Positions 1 to 12,675 of a DNA stretch of 64,000 bases are shown here, in pieces. Under the pieces are notes generated by a model, which ran no database searches, was not told where the DNA came from, and saw nothing but the letters and a program-made list of their open reading frames with translations. Each line of letters starts with the position of its first letter. Position 1 is the stretch's first letter. The DNA is from Neodontobutis hainanensis (lineage: Eukaryota; Chordata; Actinopteri; Gobiiformes; Odontobutidae): positions 21,199,501 to 21,263,500 of the forward strand of contig JALDNG010000020.1 in the NCBI GenBank assembly GCA_024349245.1, written 5' to 3'. The position numbers were made by a program, and so were the translations under genes.

Positions 1-930
1 TTTTGTCAAGATAATCCATCCACCTCTCAGTGTGGCATATCAAGAGGTTGATTAGAGAGCATGATTATTGCACAGGTGTGCTTTAGGCTGGCCACAATAA
101 AAGGCCACTCTAAAATGTGCAGTTTTATGACAGGACAATGCCACAGATTTTGTAAGTTTGGAGGGAGGGTGCAATTGGCATGCTGACTGCAGGAATATCC
201 ATCAGAGCTGTTTTCCCGTGAATTTAAAGGTAATTTCTCTACCATAAGCCGTCTCCAGAGAATTTGGCAGTACATCCAACCGACTTCACAACCACAGACC
301 ACCCGTAACCACACCAGCCCAGGACCTCCACATCCAGCATCTTCACCTCCAAGATCCAAGACCAGCCACCCAGACAGCCGCTGCAACAAACAACAACAGA
401 GAAATTCTACATAAACTGTCAAAAACCATCTGAGGGAAGCTCATCTGCTCATCATCCTCATCGGGATCTCGACCTGACTGTTGTTGTCAGAGTGGACCAA
501 CAATCCACAGGCCACAATCAACAACCTGATCAACTCTATGTGAAGGTGACGTGTTGCACTGCGTGAGGCAAATGGTGCTCACACCAGATACTGACTGGTT
601 TTTGGATCGCCCCCTTCCCCCAATACAGTGAAACTGTACATTTTAGAGTGACCTTTTATTGTGGCCATCCTAAGGTACATCTCTGCAATAATCATGCTCT
701 CTAATCAGCAGCTCTTGATATGCCACACTTGTGAGGTCGATTGATTATCTCGGAGAAGTGCTCACTAGTGCTAAGGAGAAGTGCTCACTAACACAGATTT
801 GGACAGATTTGTGAACAATATTTGAAAGAAATAGGCCTTTTGTGTAACTAGAAAAATATCTTTTAGTTCAGCTCATGAAAAACAGAGGCAAAAACAAAAG
901 GGTTGCATCTAACTTTTTGTTCAGTATATA
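1..930 (+). mobile_element. Tc1-like DNA transposon, internally deleted, left end outside window
   Basis: Bases 1-150 and about 625-780 are inverted copies of each other, giving the long terminal inverted repeats of a Tc1/mariner element. The right end closes with TTTTTGTTCAGTATATAT. Between them lie the start and the end of a transposase reading frame, with the catalytic middle missing. The left tip lies before base 1. A related copy lies at 50010-51000. This is a dead, non-autonomous copy. The family call comes from recognising the characteristic teleost Tc1-like termini and transposase C-terminus. Confidence 0.8.
138..594 (+). pseudogene. Tc1-like transposase remnant, DDE core deleted
   Basis: The first part reads through a helix-turn-helix region (ISRLQRIWQ is visible near base 250) with an ATG at 138. 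It then jumps to the C-terminal tail WTNNPQATINNLINSM followed by ALREANGAHTRY and a stop at 592-594. The tail has two extra in-frame stops just after NSM. The region that would carry the three catalytic acidic residues is absent. Such a protein would cut and paste the element in the nucleus, but this copy cannot make one. An antisense open frame over 27-422 is a shadow of this remnant. Confidence 0.75.
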
Positions 931-2095
931 TATGGTTTATGTATGGTTTATTTTTCCATACATTTACAGTTCGAAATATAAATATAAATCAGTTTTATGA
1001 ATTTAATTGTCAGTTCATTCTACCTAAACAATTAATGGGGCATTAGCTTCTGTTTTATCAGCTGTGTTATGCTCTGCATTATAATTTTTTTCTGTCATAA
1101 CAAAAGCAATGTGTTGCAAAAGTGAAAGAATCTGCTGTGGGAAGTACACCTGAAGTGGATGTGTCACCAGACATAAATCACACGCTCAGTTTAGCCTCAG
1201 GCTGGTGCACACTCTCATCCATTTAAACAGTGTGTATTTGCAAACAACCCGACTGTTCCACAATCGATCATCAGCGATGTACGTTCTGAAGGTTTGTTAG
1301 TTTAAGGAATATAAACTAACAGGGCAGGATTAGTTATTAGCAAAAAATGAAAAAGACAGCAGGACAAATTACTCATAGTAAAAATGAGTGTTGTAATGAC
1401 TGATTTAAAAATAGTGCAAATAAACTGAAAACATCCAGGGGATAAATTAGCGCAGGGAACACATTATAGTAAATCCAAACTTGCCCAAAATATGAGAAAG
1501 AGATGTTGACAGGCTCCTCACAACCTCATATAACTTCTGGACTTGTCTGAGGCTTAAAGGTGGGGTGTGTTTTTACAGCTGTCTTTGGTGACATCTGTTG
1601 GCAAAATTAAAGACTGCAGTCACTCACTATTTTAGCATATTTGAACAACAGGGACATGATGTTGTGCTAGTGAGAACAGGTCGCCATCAGAACTGTTCTT
1701 ATGTAAAGAATGTCCCAAACTGTCTTGTAAATGGAGTTAATCAAATTCTCATTTAGGAGCTCCGCTGACATTTCCTACAAATTAACCACGACTGTTCTGC
1801 TTTTATGATGTTTGTTCAGTGTCCTGACAGATATCTAGAAAAAAAACATTATATGATAGATTCTGAACATTTTTAACAATCAAAGCAGCACATCATATTT
1901 GCAGATAATATGTTTGGAGACAAATGTCAGTAACACAGTTGTGGGTTGTTATTCACTTCTGGGGGTTTATGTTACTTATCTTAGGATTTATAGTTATGCA
2001 TGGATGAGAATATGTTATGATAACACAGCAAGGACCATGGGAAGGTAAAAGAGAAAACATGATGTCAAAAATGTATGGTTTAAATCATGATAAAG
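931..2095. other. AT-rich stretch with no recognised gene or repeat
   Basis: I see no convincing coding frame, tRNA, array or family-specific repeat here. A purine-rich, slightly GC-richer patch around 1150-1280 could be single-copy regulatory DNA, but nothing in it is diagnostic. Confidence 0.4.
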
Positions 2096-2297
2096 TGGTT
2101 GTGCAAACACACAAAGGGAAAATTTACTGGACACGACAAGAGACTTTATCAATTCTGAGATTAACTGGTAAGAGAGCTGAGCTTATATCTCTAGAGGGAG
2201 GGGTTACCCCTGAAACCAAACCTGATGGACCAGGCTGTTCTATTCTCACCGTCATTAGCAGGGTGGTTTTATTCAGGTGCTATGTTTGTTGTTCTAG
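2096..2297 (-). repeat. Penelope-like element terminal repeat (pLTR) fragment
   Basis: This roughly 200-bp piece matches 4566-4769 closely, including TTACTGGACACGACAAGAGA and TTATATCTCTAGAG. It also matches 5525-5690 in reverse complement. At 4566-4769 the sequence lies just downstream of a GIY-YIG reading frame, so this is a detached end of the same Penelope-like family. The short open frame across it (2017-2331, plus) has no protein similarity I know and is rejected as a gene. Confidence 0.7.
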
Positions 2298-3275
2298 TAA
2301 AACATTTTACGAAGAACCTGTGTGGCATTGATATTACAATGCTGTTTACATGGTAACACTTCCCCTGGAAAAGATGAGATTCTGTCGTGTTTTGTCTTTT
2401 CATTTACTCAAGGACGCAGTGGTGGGCCGTGCATTTTACACCCGAATGATCCTCAAAGTGAAGTGCTAGCAGCACTGAAGCCACAGACACGGCTGTGACC
2501 TCTCGAGCCAAACATAGCTACATATCACAATATTAAAATATCTAGTTGTATTTAATTATTACAAAATAGGGAAAAGAGATCTGCTACGTACACAGACCAG
2601 TAACACAATACAACAAGTCTCAGACACAGCTGTGCCACAGAGCAAACATCGTATGAAGCAGGTGCATCAATATTGAGCCAATAAAATGACAAAATAGAAA
2701 ATAAATTTTATAAAATTTCTTGACTCACCACCAACACTTGATGATTTCTTTTTAAACACAACATCCATTCTCTTTTCTTTCGTCAAGAAGAGTCCAATTT
2801 CTCAGTTTTCTATTATCAAATAGGATAATGCTGAAAGTCCAGTCTGTCTTGTTATATTTCTGGCATAAATTGTCATTTGCTTTATGGCTGAGAATGTCCG
2901 CTCTATAAAATTATTTTAGCTTGTGTATGTTGTGTACTCTGTCTAGTGGGCTACACTCTCTGACCAACCAATCAAAAGACGTAAAAAACAATCAAAAGAC
3001 GTAAAAAGGCTGACGTTATTGTCTAGAGGGGCCTGCACTGTTGATTTTGAAGATAGATTTCATTCACCCAGGCCACACATGGCTGAATTTTGATTGGATA
3101 AAAGCTCCAGCATAAATATACACTTCTGGAAGCAGCGCAACCAAGATAAAAGCAAAGAAATGAAGAGAATAGATGAGTGGGAATAATTGAATTAAAATTA
3201 ATGGAAAGAATATATAACATATGTCAGTGATTCAAATATCGTTTAGGTCAACAGAGAAGGTCATGCTGGCCCCCT
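2298..3275. other. AT-rich stretch, no recognised gene
   Basis: No supported feature. A short direct duplication of about 20 bases (AATCAAAAGACGTAAAAA) occurs at about 2970 and 2990. Confidence 0.4.
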
Positions 3276-3630
3276 GGGCTGCAGTGGCTCAGTGGTAGAG
3301 CGGCCGTCCTTCAAAAGGAAGGTAGTAGGTTCAATTCCCGCACTCCCCACAGTTCATACTGTTATAGTGTCCTTGGGCAAGACACTTAACCCACCTTGCC
3401 CCCAGTGTCTGTAGCACTGGTGTATGAATGTGTGTGACTGTAGAGGTGTGTTTGGTGGTGGTAGGAGAAGGTTGAGCGCCGTTTGTGTGGCAGCCCCCAT
3501 CTCTGTCTGACCCAGGAGTGGATGTGTGTGAATGTGGTGAGTGGAAGCACGATGTAAAGTGCTTTGGGTGCCCGTGAAGGGTGCAGGAAAGCGCTATATA
3601 AATGCATGCCATTTACCATTTACCATTTAC
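3276..3630 (+). mobile_element. tRNA-derived SINE
   Basis: A polymerase III A box (TGGCTCAGTGG, 3285-3295) and B box (GGTTCAATTCC, 3328-3338) sit at the head. They are followed by a family body (TCCTTGGGCAAGACACTTAA) and a tail ending CGCTATATAAATGC with a short ATTTACC repeat. The tRNA-like head has no CCA-compatible acceptor stem that I can fold, so this is a SINE rather than a working tRNA. Related copies are at 12305-12475 and, in reverse, 50272-50632. The open frames on the minus strand across it are by-products. Confidence 0.85.
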
Positions 3631-4479
3631 TCATGACCCACAACTGCAAGGACAGTGTTCTCACTCTACAAAAACACAAATTTTGGAATATGGCATTTAA
3701 GAGCACAAACGGAAAAGGTGCTATCAGTTGTTAACTGCTGGTAACACACATATAACAATGGCTAAATACAGACCCTAACCCCTAAGTCCCCACACCTAAG
3801 TCTCCACTCAGGGCAGCACTAGTGGTCTAAATGAGGTTAATTATGTGACGCTGGTGAATAAATAAAAAGCAGGCTCTTTCACAAAACTTCTGTTGCAACA
3901 ATCATTATTACAAAATGCTGTTCGGTGATTAATGATGTAAACAAGGGGAGCTGAGACAATGCAAATCCACTCTTAAGTGTCAGTGGTTTCAGTGAACTAA
4001 AAAAGTTGATGATAATTCTTAGAGCCACTACAAGTCATTTATTTTAATGTGAAATGCTTAATCAGTAGGTTATAGTAATAGGAGTGGTTTAGTGTTAGTG
4101 AGTGGTAAGATAATGAATTGGTGGATGTAAATAGATATAAGTGTGTTTTATTTAATCACACATTCATACAGTCTAGTCAGTAAAAGTATGTATTTTTATT
4201 TAAACAGAGATGGAGTCAGACAGTTACTGGGGTTACAATACTGACCTTAATAAACCTAGAGGGACTTGAAGGTCTATCAGGGAGCCTTCACAGAACAGTG
4301 AGGGTGACGTGCTGGAGTGACCCTGTGCACTGGGAGCAGGGCTGGCCATTTCATTGCCTGGGGAGGTCAGAGAGTGGCAGCCACTCTACTAAGGCTCTCA
4401 ACACACATTTCACATTTGTCAGTCTGACATATCTTTCAGACTGTGCTGCAACTGGGGACAGTTCTAGAGCCTAACTTGG
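3631..4479. other. Stretch with no recognised gene
   Basis: No supported feature. The base composition is like the surrounding intergenic DNA. Confidence 0.4.
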
Positions 4480-5760
4480 ACCTTGAGAAAAGACTATTGA
4501 AACTCCAGTTTAGGAGTAGAGTAATATTTTCAAGGTGAAGACGTTTTTTCTCTTATTCCTTCTTATTGGTTGTGACGACACACACAGGGAAAATTTACTG
4601 GACACGACAAGAGACTTTATCAATTCTGAGATTAACTGGTAAGAGAGCTGAGCTTATATCTCTAGAGAGAGGGGTTACCCCTGAAACCAAACCTAATGGA
4701 CCAGGCTGTTCTGTTCTCACCGTCATTAGCAGGGTGGTTTTATTCAGGTGCTATGTTTGTTGTTCTAGGGTGAGGCTCTTTTGTTTTAGGTTTAAGAACA
4801 CTGATGTAATTACTGGGCAACATGAATCTGAGGCCACCTCCTCTGTTCAACGAAGGCTTTTCCATTTTCACAAAAATGGCTTCCTCCACCCCTCTCTCAA
4901 ACCATCTGGCCTCTCTGGACAAAATTCAGACATCACTGTCCTCAAAGGATCGTCCTTTCTCTTTGAGGTGGAGGTGAACTGCAGACTCAGGTCCTCCAGG
5001 TTTGGCTCTTCTGTGCTGATACATCCTCTTGTGAAGGTGTTGTTTAGTTTCACCGACATAACTGTCACTGCACTCTTCACTGAACTGTATAAACTACATT
5101 ACTCTGTTTGTGGGGATCTTGTCTTTAGGATGGACCAGTTTTTAACACAGAGTGTTCCCTGGTTTAAAGTGTACTGGATAGTTCTGTTTGTAGAAAATCC
5201 TTTTCAGTTTTTCAGATAAACCAGACACATAAGGAATAACTACACCCTTCCCTTTTGTCCCAGGTTCCTGTCTGTTTGGTGTCTGTGTCCTCTTGGTTTT
5301 GTTAAAAGTCCATTTGGGGTATCCACGGTCTCTCAGGGCTTTACAAATGTGTTGTTCTTCTTTCCGTTTACCTTCTGAGGTAGTGGGCACCTCTTGTGCT
5401 CTGTGCTGAAGAGTCCTGATGGCTCTGCATATGTATCGGGCAGTGGCACTTACCACCTTGCACCTGAACGGAGCAGTGTCACTAACGACTCTTACATTTG
5501 GAGTCACACCTCCCTTTCATGACTAACGACGGTGAGACCAGAACAGCCTGGCCCATCAGGTTTGGTTTCAGGGGTAACCCCTCCCTCTAGAGATATAAGC
5601 TCAGCTCTCTTACCAGTTTAACTCAGAATTGATAAAGACTCTTGGAATTAGAGACGAAACGTCTTTACCTTGAAAACTTAGTCCAGATGCTTTTACTCAA
5701 ACCTTTTTTTCATGATGTCCTATAACTAAGAACCTTCACAGACGAGTACTGTAATAACTC
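4480..5760 (-). mobile_element. Penelope-like retroelement (Neptune-type), truncated, with inverted terminal repeats
   Basis: A minus-strand remnant of an RT plus GIY-YIG retroelement lies between two inverted copies of one terminal repeat. The left copy (about 4515-4769) and the right copy (about 5520-5700) are reverse complements and both contain the motif family AAACGTCTT.ACCTTGAAAA. Inverted terminal repeats are a known product of Penelope-like element integration. The reverse transcriptase core is missing, and only the thumb/linker and endonuclease remain. Other fragments of the family are at 2096, 52995, 56525 and 60735. Confidence 0.85.
4740..5507 (-). pseudogene. Penelope-like RT linker plus GIY-YIG endonuclease, frameshifted
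   Basis: Reading down from 5507, the linker after the RT is recognisable (RAIRTLQHRAQEVPTTSEG, then GYPKWTF, then KGKGVVIPYVSGLSEKLK and YPVHFKPGNTL). In a second frame follows the endonuclease core SDSYVGETKQ-type block, QHRRA, HLHLKEKG.SFEDS, and in a third frame REARWFERGVEEAIFVKMEK and PSLNRGGGLRF. At least two frameshifts separate the blocks. In intact elements the enzyme nicks target DNA for primed reverse transcription. Here most of the RT is absent and the frame is broken, so it is inactive. The 217-residue plus-strand open frame at 4566-5219 is antisense to it. Confidence 0.85.
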
Positions 5761-5904
5761 TTTTTCACTATGCATTATGCAACATTGTAGGGTTGTTTGT
5801 AATATGTAAAATGCCATAGTGGAAAACTGTTATAACGGTTGTTTCTATGAATTACTTAATTTAATGACATAAAAATTAAATGTACACACATATAATCAAT
5901 TGAG

Positions 5905-6200
5905 CATTGATCCCTTTAGCCAGGGCCAGACTCACAGGTGTGGAGGATGGAGGAGCAGCGGCTCTACTCCGAGATCCTCACCCTGTCTTCAAGAGAGCGC
6001 CCAGTCACCCTGTGGAGGAAGTTTATTTTGCTTTCCGAGATCTTGGGCCCCAGACCTCAGTAATAGTAACCCCCCAGAATACACCATCAGGGACACTTTC
6101 AAATGCCTTTAGATTGAACGTCCAGCCCCTAGAGAGGGCCTTGTTGCTATGTTACATCCTGATGGAAGTATTCTCAAATGTTCATAGTAGTTCTAATTAA
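5905..6200 (+). repeat. Degenerate dispersed repeat, probably from a LINE
   Basis: The block AGGAGCAGCGGCTCTACTCC, GAGATCCTCACCCTGTCT and AGAGAGCGCCCAGTCACCCT resembles a sequence commonly dispersed in teleost genomes. I cannot assign it to a named family with certainty. The small open frames at 5900-6200 do not resemble known proteins. Confidence 0.4.
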
Positions 6201-6239
6201 ATGGTTAGAGTTTGATATACCAGTTTCTCGAAATAATAG

Positions 6240-6660
6240 CCCTTCCCAGGCCACTCTGAAAAATTGTGTGGCTGACCAGGACTCCTTGATTCCCTACAAC
6301 TTTCTCCAGTTAAATGCCAACAAGACCAAAGTAATCCTATTTTGTCCAATTCTAATGGATTGACAGGAGCTCTCTGTTCGCTCTCTCAGTAAAAAATCTT
6401 GGTGTTTTTATGGACTCCTTAAAACTTACCAAAACAGATCTGTAGTATTGTAAACGGACGATTTTTTCAACTCAGATCCAGTCATTTATGCTTTTATTAC
6501 CAGTCGACTGGACTACTGCAACTCCCACAAAAATAAAACCGGTTTTAACTCAAATTGACTGGCTCCCAGATTTAGAATCGATTTTAAAGATAAAAGATGT
6601 GCTAAAGATAAAATGGCTTGGCCATTTTATATTCTGTGATCCAGATGACAGGAGATTTAA
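6240..6660 (+). pseudogene. L2-type LINE reverse transcriptase C-terminal remnant
   Basis: Conceptual translation gives NFLQLNANKTKVILFCP, then a NLGVFMD-like block, then FITSRLDYCNS-like sequence. In a further frame comes the DWLP/RIDFK-like block that ends the RT of L2/CR1-type LINEs. Frameshifts separate the blocks. Only the end of ORF2 is left, so this is a 5'-truncated dead copy. It is a separate insertion from the L2 element at 38-48 kb. Confidence 0.65.
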
Positions 6661-6720
6661 GATGGTCCAGTACATCTTTTCAGCATATAAATACAAAAAT
6701 TAATATTACAATAATATGCA

Positions 6721-7789
6721 ATGCTCCACATAATCAGACATTTATGAGATTATGAGTACAATCTTTGTGGATATATTCTCTCATGTACTCAGTTGTGAAA
6801 GTTTCCTTGAAGGTGAGCCAACTGATTAAGAGGAATGTACTGGAGCATTGATAGACAGAGACATAACATTTAACAATAGTGCTTCATCTGATCAATGAGA
6901 CAAGCAGATGTGATTAAGACGTCTCTGATCGGGCTGTCACTCTTCCAAATGGACAGGACCTCGGTGTTCACCTCGCCGCTGTCCCAGTCCAAATGGCCTG
7001 CTGTGGAAATGAGTCTCCACATTTCCAGCACTCACTCATTTAAAGAACCCCTCTGCCCGTCTCTAAATCTTTCCAGGCCCATCTGGAGACAGGGCTTTCT
7101 GCCGGACAGTCGTTCACTCGGGCTAGTCGTCACCTTTACTGTCACCACTAAGAGAACACTTCATTAGCATTAGCACCTCAGATGAGCATTGATAATTTCA
7201 GAGGTAGAACACTTAGTCAGTGTGTTGTGTTAAGGGTTTGCTTTATGTATAAATGCAGATGCAATATATGTTGGAAAAGTCAGATTATTTTGAAAGGAGG
7301 TGACAATATTTATATATGGCCAAGTTAAATTGGTCTCCCAAGCATTCACTAATATTTTATTGATATGTAGACACTGCATATATTTTTTTCCTTTTTCTTC
7401 AATTTTCTACAGTGATCACCTGATTCCACTACAACATGCTCTAAACAATCATCTCCACTTACAGCAAGAGCTAGTTTTCACTGGTTTTAAAATGGCTCTA
7501 AAGTTGAGGAGGGTACAGATGTAACCGTGGTGTTGAATATACAGTGTTTATTGCACATATTTTTTTGCCTATTGTTTAAACTTTACACAGTACGCAAAAG
7601 AAATGTATTTTTATTGAGCAAAAGTGAGTCCTCCATGTTGGCCCAGCCCTCCACAAGAGGCCTGTGTTCTAATGTGGCTCTTGGGTAAAAATAATTGCTC
7701 ACCCTTGAGGTAAAGGATCTTTGCATTTAGTCAGACACAGGTTTAGGACGGCCCATATGAGCTGTAGTGAGTGACATCACTGAGAGCAG
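6721..7789. other. Stretch with no recognised gene
   Basis: No supported feature. The block 6895-7165 is somewhat GC-richer with an open frame of 90 codons that resembles nothing I know. Confidence 0.35.
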
Positions 7790-8085
7790 AGAATGAATGG
7801 TAGAGGAGGAGGAGGGGAGGAACAATGCAAGTGTCAGTGTTACTTTAGGAAACGCAGAGCCACCGAGGCTGACAGGTGAACCCGAGAGGATTGAGCGGCC
7901 CACATCCAGCTGTCAGCCGAGGAGTCATCTGGCACCAACCAAGCGCATGTGTCACACAACGGAGAGCGCGGCCACACGCCTACAGCTGTGGCCCGCCACA
8001 CGCTAAGCAGCTTTAATGAGCAACATGTAACAACAACAGAGGACACAAGGACAAGGGAGTCATTATCACACACTGCTGCTACTGC
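7790..8085. other. GC-richer island, possibly regulatory or exonic, unassigned
   Basis: This 300-bp block is clearly richer in G and C than its surroundings and is free of recognisable transposon sequence. Open frames exist on both strands (69 and 77 codons) but neither resembles a known protein and no convincing splice sites bound them. It could be a host regulatory element or a fragment of a noncoding exon. Confidence 0.25.
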
Positions 8086-9265
8086 TGGTCCAAGAGCTGG
8101 CTCTCAACCTCGTGTGTGCTAGGGTTCAAGGATTAGCACTCATTACACTCAAACAAACAATGTAAGCGTCATTTTCTTTCATTTTTATTTATATTACAAT
8201 ATTTATGTAAACAAAATAACTCTGTGACAGCTTATTATAAGAATTGTTTGTCCATATTATCCAGTGAGACAATGGAGACAGCGTACAATTTAAAAATTAA
8301 TAGTCAGGTTTAATTCTTGCAAGAATAAGCAAAGCACACACATGTCACAATGGTACAGGATAAAGTTTGCTTGAAAAAGTAAACAATACATTACAGATTT
8401 TATATTATGCAGTAAAGACTGTAGGAGGTGTATCACATTCTCCCCAGGATACCAGGTCCAAGATTCAATCCCTGGCAAGTTATGTCTACATCTAGTTATG
8501 TCTATGTTCATGTTTGGATTAGCCTGAAGGACATGACATGAGCAGGTTTGACATTACCTAAAGATGACTAGGAGCGCTTAATTATTAACCATAGAAACAT
8601 TTTAATTATTATAACACAGCTTGGGTTTCTTACTAGTCCTAAAGTTTTGTATAGTTAAAGAAATAAACATATGTGAGATTTGAGAAAATAGTAAGTAGTG
8701 AAAATTTGTACACTTAAAAGTACAGTTACATGGCCAATATAATACCTAATTACAAGTTAAAGTTCTAGTGTTCAAAAGTACTCAAGTAAAAGTAAAAATT
8801 ACTTAAAGTACAAGTTACCTTTTAGCCATTTAAGTCAGTATGTGACTTTTCATGCTGTAAAACAATAAAGGTTATCATAAATAATAAATAAACATCCTGG
8901 CTGTAATGTATACAGTATGTACATGATGTAACATGCAGTACATAAGTATGTGTTCTTATGACGTAGTAGCCTGCCCGCAAACCCAAGATTACAAAGTGGA
9001 GCCACCAGGCACAATAAGTCTTTTGAAGGTGGTTTAGTTATCTTGTTGTTAATCAAGAACAATTCCAAATAAATTTGAGACTATTATTTTAATGATTTTC
9101 AAACTATATTTTGAGGCAAAAAGTTACATACTATTGCTTTAATGACTTATCAATAACCACAGATAAAATCAACATCTATGTAGATCAGCAGTCAAATACA
9201 AAACATGAGTTAATCATTGCTCAGTAACGGATACAATTCTGAAAGTTGTGAAGTAGTGTTACATG
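8086..9265. other. AT-rich stretch with possible MITE debris
   Basis: The part at 8690-8830 contains repeated AAAAGTAC/AAGTAAAAGTA words typical of an old teleost non-autonomous DNA transposon, but no termini can be defined. Nothing else is recognised. Confidence 0.3.
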
Positions 9266-9570
9266 ACCTTAAATTCATTCATTTTCTTCAGCTTAGTCCC
9301 ATTAAGGGTTGCATATCCCAGCAGCTTTGGGCCTTAGGCGGAACAGCCTGGACAATGGCCAGTTTGTCGCAGGGCTGACATTTGGAGACAGATGCTAAAA
9401 GACAACCATTTACTCTCACATTCATTCACTAGGAACACTTTAGAGTTGCAAATTGACCTACACATGCATGTGTTTGAATGCAGGGAGGAAGCTGGAGTAC
9501 CCGGAGAGAACCCACGGTAACACGTGGACATGCAGACTCCTCACAGAAAGACCAGAGTTGGCAGAGGATG
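9266..9570 (+). repeat. Degenerate teleost dispersed repeat
   Basis: Blocks such as GGAGGAAGCTGGAGTACCCG, GAGAACCCACG, CATGCAGACTCCTCACAG and CATTCACTAGG appear in the order seen in a repeat scattered through many fish genomes. It carries no coding sequence, and I cannot name its parent family with confidence. Confidence 0.5.
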
Positions 9571-12304
9571 TTTGAGTTGGCCTTACAGACTTTATACTTA
9601 ATTACAGGTAAAAGTAAAAAATGGCATAATTAAAATAACCTGAGTGTTGGTGGGCAATATATCAAATATACTTGATGTATTGCTGCTTGTTGATTGTGAG
9701 ATATAAATCATAACTATATTGTGACCATCGAGTATGTCACGTTAAATGTTTTAAGCGTCAGCGTAGGAGATTGTCTTGCCTCACAGCTTCGCTTACTGTT
9801 TCCGGCTCACACCTCCCACCCCTCAATTAAAACTCCTCTGTGCATGCAGGTTTTGTATCAAGTAATGGACAAGGAGTTCCCATTAAACTCTTTCAGCTGG
9901 ACTTCTCAGTCTTGTCAGAGTTTTCATGCACGATAGAGAATGAAAGTTGTCTGCAATACTCCGCTGACTACTCAACTGTTTTGCTCAGTAATCATTGATT
10001 CATATCAACAGTAACATTCCCAGTTTAAAGCCCATGAAGACAACAATGTAAGAATAATGTATTCCTTTGTCAGAAACTGCCTTGTCCAAAAACACCTCAA
10101 AACATCATAAACCTTGGTAGACTATCTTTTGAAAAGTTTTACAATGTAACGGGGAAAAAAAAAAACAATAAAAAGCATAGCCAGTGACAGGTGACCATAA
10201 ATGTATGAGTTGGTCTAAAAACAAGTTAATATGTCTCCAAATACAGTTCTTTGTGTTTTTCTCATCCGTTTACGTGTGTTACTCTGTGCCGCTGTCTGTG
10301 CTGTAAGCTGTATGTGCAATAGTAATGCGATTCATTCTTGGACATTTATTCACTGGTTTAGAGAACATTCCCAAATATTGAGATAGTTATTGTTTATCGC
10401 AAAATTGCTTAAATTTATTGTAAATATTTATTTTTCCATTTCATCTAGCCCTGGTTTGTAATTAGTTGATTCCACCCCTGTCTTAAAAACAGAAAGCCAT
10501 TGGATGCAAAAAAAAAGTGTGGATGAGAAAGTGGATGAAATGTGGACAAGTCACAGATAGAGCTTCAAGTGAACACCAAAGTAAGAGTCACACTGACACT
10601 TATCTTGTCTCTGCCAACCTCTAAACTCTGAAGTTTTTGTGCATTTCTGCGCCAGAAAATAGACTGTTGTATATGTTTTTGTTTGAAACAATAATAATTC
10701 TACCAATCTCATGTCTAAGAACCATCTAGATTATTTTGAGAACATATTTTTGGCCTAAAATTAAACATTAAAATCAGAGAGCAGCAGCTGCTTTCTTCAT
10801 TTTAGTGACTGAATGTCATTTTTAATACATTACAGAGGGTTAGGGTTACTCTAACCCAGTAATTCACAAAGCAAGTATGTTTAGACGCCGACTTAAGAAC
10901 CGGAGACATCTCTTGCAAACAAATGCAACCTGTGTTCAGGATTACATACATTTAGTCTTACTCTTGGAAATTTTACTTTTTATCACCAGCTTTATTTGAG
11001 AAAATGTTGTCCTTTTTTTTCTTTCTCCTCTCCTATCTCACTGGTGGAAGCAAAAGCAAAGGCAATCAAAAATTAATGTTTCCTTATGTTACTTGGGATG
11101 CTTTGACAATGGGCTGATCTGTGAATTCAGGCATTGTGGATAGAACAGAGTCTCTTCCGATACGATTCATCAAGAGAAGCTGCAGTCCACCATCTTCTAC
11201 ATCATCTTTCATCTCCTTAAAAATCTTACCATTAGCTTGTTGATGTGCAGTGATCAGATGAGACTGGTGAAAGTGCAGTAGCTTATTAAAAAAAATACAA
11301 AGGAGTTGAAGTATATAAATTCTGCCTCCCTAGCTTTTGAAAAATAACAATTATTTTTAACTAGGAATGTAACAATTATCTGTGAGTTAAAAATCAATTA
11401 ACATATGTGACGTTTCCAGTAGGTTCAGATGTTAATTCAGTTGTGATTCATGTTTTGAACAACAGGGGCCGCTCTGTTTACTGTAAACTCACTTTCAACT
11501 AGTTGTTGCAAAAAGTTTTTAGCATAGTGACGACAATTGTGGATGTTGATTTTGAGAAAGTCTCATCCTCTTTAAAATCAGATGTGTGGCTGCATGAATA
11601 AATCCACTTTAGCAAAGGGCATTCACTCGCTCACCATCCGCAGACTTAACAAGCGCACAACAAATACAATGGTGTGTCTGAGGCTCACCTTTACTTTCTC
11701 TAGAACAGACAAAAAGTCACATAAATGTCCCATCACCGGTGGAGAACAGAGAGAATGTGTTAGCAAAAAGGCTAAACTGTAAATGGAGTGTCATAACCCG
11801 GCTCAAGGCCATGACAAAATAGGACGTCACACAAACAAATAACCAAATATAGTGCTTTTATTTTAAGATAAAGTTAACTAAGAATAATTTTAAATTGGAA
11901 TGAAGTGTGTGTATCAGTAATCAATAGTGTAAAGGCGTGTTTGGTTGGAGTGTTAATGATATGTGTAGTGTTGTATGATGCCAAACCAAAGAACAAACAA
12001 AAGAAAAGATGGTGCTGCCACGACGACAACCTGAGGAGAGAGAGAGCCAGAAATCAGCTGACGCTCCACGCAATACGTCAAACGCCCACAGCTTCACCTG
12101 CGCACAAACATGTAAACATGATCAACAGATTCTCCATTACGACCAGAGGGGAAGGGGTTGTAACAGGAGGCTGTTGTCATGAATCTGAATATCTCTGAGC
12201 CATAAGTTATTATTTCACAACACAGTCAGACCCGTCTTAAATGTAGAGATGTAATAATGTTCTGGATCATGTGCTGCCTTCTGTGTCTCTGCTGCAGCTG
12301 ACAT
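9571..12304. other. Long stretch with no recognised gene or element
   Basis: I find no supported feature in this 2.7 kb. Small open frames (for example 11582-11782 and 11905-12198, plus) have no recognisable similarity. The GC-richer part around 12030-12160 is unassigned. Confidence 0.4.
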
Positions 12305-12475
12305 GGGGGCGGCAGTAGCTCAGTGGGTAGAGCAGTCGTCCTTCAACCGGAAGGTAGGCAGTTTGATTCCCACTCTCCCCACAGTTCATACTGTCATTGT
12401 GTCCTTGGGCAAGACACTTAACCCACCTTGCCTCCGCTGGCTGGCTTTTTTTTTTTTAAATGAATAAATGTAAAT
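12305..12475 (+). mobile_element. tRNA-derived SINE, 3'-truncated
   Basis: The head matches the SINE at 3276, with A box TAGCTCAGTGG (12316-12326), a degenerate B box GTTTGATTCC (near 12361-12370) and the body TCCTTGGGCAAGACACTTAA. It ends early in a T-run followed by AAATGAATAAATG, so about half of the family body is missing. Confidence 0.8.
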
Positions 12476-12675
12476 GGACATGTGGTTCCAACTTAAGGAC
12501 TTTGGACCACTAATTAATGTACAAAAATGGTTAAGCAGGTCTAATTCCATCAGAGGCAGCTTTATTGGGGATTTTAAGTAAACTTTGTTTATATCAGTTT
12601 ATAGTAGCTAGCCTTATAAGCAAATTCAGTTGTATGTAATACTTATAAAGAATTGGATTTATTTACATTTATTTA

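Noticed and set aside
3276..3350. tRNA gene suggested by A and B boxes (also 12305, 50632, 62190)
   Set aside because: The boxes head longer dispersed sequences with common bodies and tails, and no cloverleaf with a sound acceptor stem is formed. They are SINEs.
4566..5219. A 217-codon plus-strand open frame
   Set aside because: It runs antisense to the Penelope-like endonuclease and through the terminal repeat. The minus strand carries the recognisable protein.
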